Source: an uncultured Methylotenera sp. (GTDB lineage Bacteria; Pseudomonadota; Gammaproteobacteria; Burkholderiales; Methylophilaceae). Taken from it: a stretch of 62,993 bases of DNA. This document shows positions 57,769 to 62,993 of this stretch, piece by piece. The notes under the pieces were generated by a model. That model ran no database searches and was not told where the DNA came from. It was given only the letters and a program-made list of their open reading frames with translations. Every line of letters starts with the position of its first letter. The stretch's first letter is position 1. Where the stretch lies: NCBI RefSeq assembly GCF_946479685.1, contig NZ_CAMLGS010000012.1, positions 1 to 62,993 on the forward strand. Reading direction: 5' to 3'. The position numbers were made by a program, and so were the translations under genes.

Positions 57769-57800
57769 ACAGATTAGCGCGTGTTAAGTCGCTAATCTGT
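57769..57800. repeat. 11-bp perfect hairpin upstream of purL
   Basis: The arms ACAGATTAGCG (57769-57779) and CGCTAATCTGT (57790-57800) are separated by 10 bases. On the minus strand only a weak TTAAAAT follows, 45 bp before the purL ATG. It may end corA transcripts weakly or lie in the purL leader. Confidence 0.55.
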
Positions 57801-57891
57801 CAGGCAAATTAATCAAGATATTTTTGAGTGAGATACCCAAAGCGAAAACTGCGCTAGAGACTTAAAGTACGCGCTCAAGCTTAACTGAACA

Positions 57892-57950
57892 CTGGGTTTG
57901 ACTAAAAAAGCCTGAGTTTGGCCAAAAAAACTGAGCTTAGCTAGAAAATA
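57892..57950. repeat. 19-20 bp tandem repeat, three degenerate copies
   Basis: Units start at 57892, 57912 and 57931 with the pattern CTGRGTTTGRCYAAAAAA. The array lies just beyond the corA stop codon; weaker copies may continue to 57968 and into corA. Confidence 0.65.
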
Positions 57951-57967
57951 TAACGCTGACCAAAAAA

Positions 57968-59083
57968 CTAAGTTTTGCTAGTTAGCCACTGCCGGCGCCA
58001 AAAGATAGTGAGCATCACCAGCGCAATACCGAGCATTAAGCCCATTGCCCACCAAAAGCCGTCTTTATCTGCCAGCCATGGCATCTCATGAAAGTTCATA
58101 CCAAAAATGCCGGCAATCAGCGTTGCCGGCATAAACAGCATGGCCACCACGGTTAAAGCGCGCACTTCCAAGTTAACGCGCTGGCTCACACTCGCCATGT
58201 AAATATCCATCATGCCGCTTAATGCATCGCGGATAGACTCCAGCGACTCAATAAAACTGACGGTATGGTCGTACACATCGCGCAGATACGGCATGGTCGC
58301 AGGTTTGAAAAAATCATTTTCGTTACGGCTTAAGGTGTTAATCACCTCGCGTAACGGCCACACCGCGCGGCGCAGCTCAATGCTCACATGCTTAAGCTGA
58401 TGAATTGCATGCAGCTCGGTATTGGTTGGTTTGTGCAGCAGCACTTCTTCCAGCGCTTCGCTCGCATCCCCCACCGCCTCCAGCACGCTAAAGTATCTAT
58501 CCACCACGCTATCGAGCAGCGCATAGGCTAAGTAATCCACGCCCAGCTCACGAATATGCGCACGGCTGGCGCGCATGCGCGTTCTCACTGGCTCAAAATT
58601 ACCGGTAGAGCGCTCTTGAAACGTCAGCAGGTAATCTCGCCCTAATACAAAGCTCACCTGCTCCGAGTCCATTGCCATCGCAAGTTTGTCGTACCTGAAG
58701 CAACGCGTTTCCATGAACACGTAATCGTCAAATTCGTCTATTTTCGGGCGCTGCTCGGTATTGAGAATATCTTCCTGCACCAAAGGGTGTAAGTGGAACA
58801 AATCGCCAATTTGCTTAATCAGCGCAGCATCATGCACGCCATGCACATTCAGCCAAAGCTTCTTGCCGGCATTGGTGTAGTCGCTCAATTTAAAGTTAGC
58901 AAGCGCCTCGGCACTCAACACTTGTTCTGTGAGCTCTGCTGCGTCATACACCATCACGCTCACAACCGGCTTAGCCACCTCTGCGGCATCGGCATCCATA
59001 CTGCCCACATACACCAGAGAGCCCGGTGCCATACCGATTTTTGTAGAAAGATGCTTTTTAGGTTTACGCCGGTTCTTTTTCAT
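57968..59083 (-). CDS. corA: magnesium/cobalt transporter CorA
   Basis: CorA is a pentameric Mg2+ channel of the inner membrane. The 371-residue protein has a cytoplasmic N-terminal domain, a long stalk helix, and two C-terminal helices separated by the GMNFHEMPW motif (GMN is the ion filter). It has an extended basic N-terminus (KKNRRKPKKHLS). It lies between the flavin reductase gene and purL on the same strand. Confidence 0.94.
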   Translation of the reverse strand: MKKNRRKPKKHLSTKIGMAPGSLVYVGSMDADAAEVAKPVVSVMVYDAAELTEQVLSAEALANFKLSDYTNAGKKLWLNVHGVHDAALIKQIGDLFHLHPLVQEDILNTEQRPKIDEFDDYVFMETRCFRYDKLAMAMDSEQVSFVLGRDYLLTFQERSTGNFEPVRTRMRASRAHIRELGVDYLAYALLDSVVDRYFSVLEAVGDASEALEEVLLHKPTNTELHAIHQLKHVSIELRRAVWPLREVINTLSRNENDFFKPATMPYLRDVYDHTVSFIESLESIRDALSGMMDIYMASVSQRVNLEVRALTVVAMLFMPATLIAGIFGMNFHEMPWLADKDGFWWAMGLMLGIALVMLTIFWRRQWLTSKT

Positions 59084-59107
59084 ATTATCAACCTGACTTA
59101 TATTTTA

Positions 59108-59188
59108 AGTGCGCATACTTAAAGCACTTATGTACTAAGGGCCCCGTGTATTAAACACTCGTGGATTAAGCGTTTATGCTTTAAACGC
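59108..59188. repeat. 13-17 bp tandem repeat array crossing the flavin reductase stop
   Basis: The units 59111-59123, 59124-59140, 59141-59156, 59157-59171 and 59172-59188 share a pattern like GTGYAYTWAAR. The last unit lies across the flavin reductase stop codon (59174-59176) and encodes its final residues. Confidence 0.6.
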
Positions 59189-59764
59189 TTCGCCTATCGC
59201 CATAAAATTACCACCCGCCACATGATGTATGGTGCGCAGCTCATCGTAATTTTCACCATTCGGCCCTTCAAAATGCCAGCGCCCATCGCTAAACACACAC
59301 TCATCCGCATGCGCCGCAACCACCTCGGCTAAAAACAAATCGTAAGTATCCTGAATATGCGGCTCAGCAATCAGCTTGCACTCCAGCCAAGCCACACAGC
59401 CCGTGACTAATGGTGCGGCAATCTTGCTAGCGGCAAATGTAGGTAAATCAAAAGCGGCAAACTTATTGCCCGCTTCCTTCCCTAACAACTCACGCCCAGA
59501 GCTAGCGCCCACCCGCACTACCATCTCCGCCTGTGCACGGCATGGCACGTTAATGGCAAAACTGCCGGAAGCCTCTATAAGCTCACGCGTGTAAGTTTTT
59601 TTATCAATCACAATCGCGATTTTAGGCGGGTCAAAATCCAGCGGCATATTCCATGCCGCTGCCATGATATTGCGCTGTTCACCGTGCGCGGTAGTGACAA
59701 GCACGGTGGGGCCGTGGTTGAGGAGGCAGTAGGCTTTATCTAATGATACGTTGGCAACATTCAT
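59174..59764 (-). CDS. flavin reductase-like FMN-binding protein
   Basis: A 196-residue protein of the flavin reductase/FMN-binding split-barrel family: LLNHGPTVLVTTAHGEQRNIMAAAW and DFDPPKIAIVIDKKTYTRELIEASGSFAINVPC are typical. It probably reduces or binds FMN with NAD(P)H, but the partner is unknown. It is downstream of the ATPase-nuclease gene with a 28-bp gap and upstream of corA. Confidence 0.87.
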   Translation of the reverse strand: MNVANVSLDKAYCLLNHGPTVLVTTAHGEQRNIMAAAWNMPLDFDPPKIAIVIDKKTYTRELIEASGSFAINVPCRAQAEMVVRVGASSGRELLGKEAGNKFAAFDLPTFAASKIAAPLVTGCVAWLECKLIAEPHIQDTYDLFLAEVVAAHADECVFSDGRWHFEGPNGENYDELRTIHHVAGGNFMAIGEAFKA

Positions 59765-59792
59765 TTTTTACTAATGCATAACCCAGATGCAA

Positions 59793-61871
59793 TCATTGCT
59801 GTTTCGTTTTCCCATTTGCATACAATCGAAGATGCGTATCAATGTGCTTGTCTAACAAACGATCTACGTCATCATTTTTTTGAACGCTTCTTAACTTAGA
59901 AAGAATCGAAATTAATTGCTTGGCTGTTAACTTGATAATTAATTGACTTTTCATAGAGTAAAACTCTCTAAAAGCCTCCAACTCTCTGCCTTTAGATAGT
60001 TCATTTTGATTGTCTCTACAAATAATAAATCCTAATGAACCGTATTCTCTCGCTAAATATCCTGATACTTGACGATACTCTTCAATTCCAATGTTTTCAT
60101 AGTTTTTAACTTCGAATACAACTTGCCTTGCTTTATAGTCTTCTCTAATTCGCTTCCAAACACCACTAATTCCTTGATTCGTTGCAACAATATCTCTTCG
60201 TTGAACATGAGTATGATTAGGATGCAACTCAATATTGGTAAGATTCTTGGGAAATGCAATTTCAATAACGCGCTTGCACCAATCCTCGAAATCGTGAGCA
60301 CCTTCAGTTCCTGTAGCAATTGTTGGCAGTTCTGACATCATTTGCCCGAGTTTTTTATCACGCAACTCCTTACTTTCGGAAGATATACTTATCTCGTATT
60401 CGTCAAATATATCTTGACTAGTATTTTGATCAAACTCTCCATCCTTTAGATTCAATGCAATCCAATAACAAGGGTGAATTAATATTTGACTGCTATTGGT
60501 CAGAGTTATATCAGGACGCTTGCCATCGTGAGAAAAAATGTATTTATTAGTGGCCGAATCAACTACTCCAAAAAAGCCTACACCATAGAGCGCTTTAATA
60601 ATCTCCTCTGGAGTGCCTAATATTCTGGCATATTGAATTACATCAGCATCAAGTGTCGTATCTGCTAAAACTTCACTTATTGTTCCAATTGCTTCAACTA
60701 TTGTAAGTTTGGGCTTATTGCCAGCAAAAGCACTAGCAAATGCTTTGATTCCTGGAAAAACTGAATGATATTCTTTTGCTAAATCGTCAAATCTTGTTAA
60801 CGAAATTCTTTGTGCTGAAGTTTCAATATCTTGAGCTATTAATGTTTCACGATCTTGTTTTCTTGCATGCGAATGAGCAACGTTCATTAAAGCAAGCAAA
60901 TCTCTTGGTCGGTACAGGGTCAACCGTAGACATTTTTTGAATCCATCAATACCTCTTAGCTCCTCGCTAACATATCTATTCCAAACCCTTATGTCGTTCT
61001 CTTGATCTAACTTTAAAGAAGTTCTTATTCGGTTGTTAATGAGATGAAATAATTCAACAGGATCCCAATGCAACCGCAAGACTTGCCCTTCAATATTCCT
61101 TGAAAAGTCTTGATCGGCCTCTTCGATTCCCCTAAATATATTATCTCTTAAGAAAATAATCGCTTTTAAGTTTTGATTTAGTCTAGACTTAATTTCATCC
61201 GTGCCATAAATCAAGCCATCTACTATTCCAACCCCAATAATATCTGGCTCATAACCTTCGTCTAACTTATCGGTCAGTATTACGTACTTTTGTTCGTAAG
61301 TAGTCAATATTTCTTCTACTTCTTCTGTAACACTATTTAAATTTAGCTTTTTAGGTAGATCAGCGATATTTTCTTCAGGTGTGGAGCTAGTATTTAGACT
61401 TCGTAGAACTGACCTCAGTCTCTCAATTGTTGTACCACCAGCTAATTTCCATTTTTTTAACTCTGCATGGAGGTATGGTGACTTACTAACCGCTGTTTGC
61501 GTTTTGTAATACCCTTCTAATCTTGAGCCTATTTCCAATAACAACGCATATCGCCATGCTAATTTAATACCAGCTCTTATTTTTGTAACGGAGTCTCCAA
61601 ATTGTTTTGCTACAGACCTTAACCCAATCATCTCCTCTTCATTTGGAGCAATTACGATCGTGTATTCTTTTTTCTTTCTAAAGTCCTTTTCGAGTTGATA
61701 TGTGAGAGCACTTTTACCTGTACCTCGTCTACCTACAACAATAAATCTATCATGTGCTTCATGTAATGTTCTATAGTCTTGCCATTCATAAAATGATTGA
61801 TCCAGCATGTAATGATCATTTTCAGCGCGCGCATCCCCAAAAATATTAGCTCTGCCATCTGTTACACTCAT
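59793..61871 (-). CDS. P-loop ATPase fused to a C-terminal PD-(D/E)XK nuclease-like domain, putative defence protein
   Basis: A 692-residue protein, AT-rich compared with its neighbours. The N-terminal half is a P-loop ATPase: Walker A GRRGTGKS (47-54), a Walker B-like YVILTDKLDEGYE (196-208), FLRDNIFRG (240-248), and a sensor-2-like RPRDLLALMN (321-330). Linker and winged-helix-like parts follow. At about 525-620 there is a restriction-endonuclease pattern: E529, D560 (RRD), E587-x-K589 (FEVKN) and Q601. This resembles the Sll1717-type P-loop ATPases joined to an Mrr-like nuclease. A role in phage or plasmid defence is inferred from the domain plan and base composition. It sits between glnS and the flavin reductase gene. 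Confidence 0.75.
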   Translation of the reverse strand: MSVTDGRANIFGDARAENDHYMLDQSFYEWQDYRTLHEAHDRFIVVGRRGTGKSALTYQLEKDFRKKKEYTIVIAPNEEEMIGLRSVAKQFGDSVTKIRAGIKLAWRYALLLEIGSRLEGYYKTQTAVSKSPYLHAELKKWKLAGGTTIERLRSVLRSLNTSSTPEENIADLPKKLNLNSVTEEVEEILTTYEQKYVILTDKLDEGYEPDIIGVGIVDGLIYGTDEIKSRLNQNLKAIIFLRDNIFRGIEEADQDFSRNIEGQVLRLHWDPVELFHLINNRIRTSLKLDQENDIRVWNRYVSEELRGIDGFKKCLRLTLYRPRDLLALMNVAHSHARKQDRETLIAQDIETSAQRISLTRFDDLAKEYHSVFPGIKAFASAFAGNKPKLTIVEAIGTISEVLADTTLDADVIQYARILGTPEEIIKALYGVGFFGVVDSATNKYIFSHDGKRPDITLTNSSQILIHPCYWIALNLKDGEFDQNTSQDIFDEYEISISSESKELRDKKLGQMMSELPTIATGTEGAHDFEDWCKRVIEIAFPKNLTNIELHPNHTHVQRRDIVATNQGISGVWKRIREDYKARQVVFEVKNYENIGIEEYRQVSGYLAREYGSLGFIICRDNQNELSKGRELEAFREFYSMKSQLIIKLTAKQLISILSKLRSVQKNDDVDRLLDKHIDTHLRLYANGKTKQQ

Positions 61872-61902
61872 AAAGGGCCAACTTTCTTATCTTGATTTTT
61901 GA

Positions 61903-62993
61903 TTATTTTTGCCAAGCATCCTTCAACGTTACCGTCCGGTTAAACACAGGCTTACCTGTTACGCTGTCTTTTCTATCTGCCACAAAGTAGCCGTGGCGCT
62001 CAAATTGGAAGCTTTCTTCTGGTTTTGCGTCTTTCAAGCTTAACTCTAGCTGCGTGGTAATCACTTGAACTGAGTTTTGGTTAATATCATCCAAGAAATC
62101 ACGGTCGCCTTCACCCGGATGCGCTTCTTTAAACAGGCGATCATACAAGCGCACTTCTGCCTCGTAAGCGTGAGCTACGCTTACCCAGTGGATATTGCCT
62201 TTTACTTTTACGCTGTCTGAGCCCGGTGTGCCTGACTTGGTATCTGGCAGGTATTCGCAATGCACAACGGTCACGTTGCCATCTGCATCTTTTTCGCAGC
62301 CTGTACATTTCACCACATAGCCGTAGCGCAAGCGCACCATGCCATCTGGCGTTAGGCGGAAGAAGCCTTTGCTTGGCGTTTCCATAAAGTCTTCACGCTC
62401 TATCCAAAGCTCTTTGCTGAGTTGCACGGTACGTTTACCCAGCTCAGGTTTGAGTGGGTGGTTAGGAGCAAAGCAGTCTTCGCTTTGGCCTTCTGGGTAG
62501 TTATCAATCACCAGCTTGATTGGGTCTAGCACGGCAATACGGCGCTCAGCATCGGTATTCAGCACTTCACGCATGCAGTCTTCAAGGATGCTGTATTCGA
62601 TCCAAGAGTCAGCTTTGCTCACGCCAATACGGTCGGTAAATAACTTAAAGCCAGCAGCGGTGTAACCACGGCGGCGCGCACCCGCAATGGTTGGTAAGCG
62701 TGGGTCATCCCAGCCGTTTACGTGTTTTTCTTCTACCAGTTGAATCAGCTTACGTTTTGAAAGCACCACATAGGTGAGGTTTAAACGCGCAAACTCATAT
62801 TGTTTCGGCAGTGGGTGCGCTAGCAAACCAGCTTCTGCCAAACGCTCCAACAGCCAATCGTAAAATGGGCGTTGGTCTTCAAATTCCAGCGTGCAGATAG
62901 AATGGGTAATGCGCTCTAATGCATCTTCAATCGGGTGAGCAAAGGTGTACATCGGGTAGATGCACCATTGGTCACCGGTATTGTGGTGGTGCG
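61903..62993 (-). CDS. glnS: glutaminyl-tRNA synthetase, C-terminal part (5' end outside window)
   Basis: GlnS charges tRNA-Gln. The frame is open to the right edge of the window, so the N-terminus with the HIGH motif is missing. The visible part shows DQWCIYPMYTFAHPIEDALERITHS, the KMSKS-like YVVLSKRKLIQLV, LDPIKLVIDNYPEG and the beta-barrel anticodon-binding C-terminus (KTFNRTV-type end, here GKPVFNRTVTLKDAW). It is 31 bp upstream of the ATPase-nuclease gene. Confidence 0.95.
   Translation of the reverse strand, partial: HHHNTGDQWCIYPMYTFAHPIEDALERITHSICTLEFEDQRPFYDWLLERLAEAGLLAHPLPKQYEFARLNLTYVVLSKRKLIQLVEEKHVNGWDDPRLPTIAGARRRGYTAAGFKLFTDRIGVSKADSWIEYSILEDCMREVLNTDAERRIAVLDPIKLVIDNYPEGQSEDCFAPNHPLKPELGKRTVQLSKELWIEREDFMETPSKGFFRLTPDGMVRLRYGYVVKCTGCEKDADGNVTVVHCEYLPDTKSGTPGSDSVKVKGNIHWVSVAHAYEAEVRLYDRLFKEAHPGEGDRDFLDDINQNSVQVITTQLELSLKDAKPEESFQFERHGYFVADRKDSVTGKPVFNRTVTLKDAWQK

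Noticed and set aside
60053..60335. 88-codon ORFs inside the ATPase-nuclease gene on both strands
   Set aside because: Both are shadows of the 692-residue frame, which has clear domain motifs.

Overview
The window looks like a chromosomal segment of a beta-proteobacterium, most probably a methylotroph of the Methylophilaceae (Methylotenera/Methylophilus type). That is an inference from the gene content and moderate base composition: a cbb3 oxidase cluster, FNR/HemN, a PQQ-type dehydrogenase, flavocytochrome c, and beta-proteobacterial orders such as dapD-arsC-dapE-prmB and yciB-yciI-bolA-ppiC. No rRNA or tRNA gene was seen to fix the taxonomy.

Layout. 1-5404: the end of a cbb3 oxidase operon (ccoN-ccoO-ccoQ-ccoP-ccoG-fixH-like) and a tandem universal stress protein. 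5613-7219: a small integron-type cassette array without an integrase. It holds three same-strand cassettes for small envelope proteins, two well-formed attC sites and one decayed attC. 7331-11723: a radical SAM protein, FNR, hemN and ompW, with FNR boxes in the fnr/hemN interval and upstream of ompW. 11781-23655: rlmD, two M48 lipoprotein proteases, the ydbH-ynbE-ydbL envelope lipid-transport operon, cysM, dsbB, xseA and kup. 23786-28510: dapD-arsC-like-dapE-prmB and another methyltransferase. 28659-34809 (minus strand): rluB, scpB-scpA, trpS, an M50 peptidase, a Sua5-like gene and a PHP phosphoesterase. 34985-40570: yciB, yciI, bolA, ppiC, then Fur-boxed feoAB and a flavoprotein. 40632-46379 (minus): DUF486, PII, nadE, an ankyrin protein and sucCD. 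46518-48180: convergent serB and a DUF455 gene. 48258-53635 (minus): a periplasmic redox cluster with a beta-propeller lipoprotein, a sorbosone-type dehydrogenase, flavocytochrome c sulfide dehydrogenase and its cytochrome, and an ankyrin protein. 53801-62993 (minus): purL, corA, a flavin reductase, a large AT-rich P-loop ATPase fused to a PD-(D/E)XK nuclease-like domain, and the 3' part of glnS.

How it fits together. The left end is a low-oxygen respiration module: oxidase, its assembly ferredoxin, oxygen-independent haem synthesis, the oxygen sensor FNR and the FNR-boxed porin ompW. Two places look like accessory DNA within this housekeeping frame: the cassette array (5613-7219) and the ATPase-nuclease gene (59793-61871), which resembles single-gene defence proteins. 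A third theme is that many intergenic spaces carry degenerate tandem repeats of 14-20 bp period, some running across a stop codon into the end of a gene.
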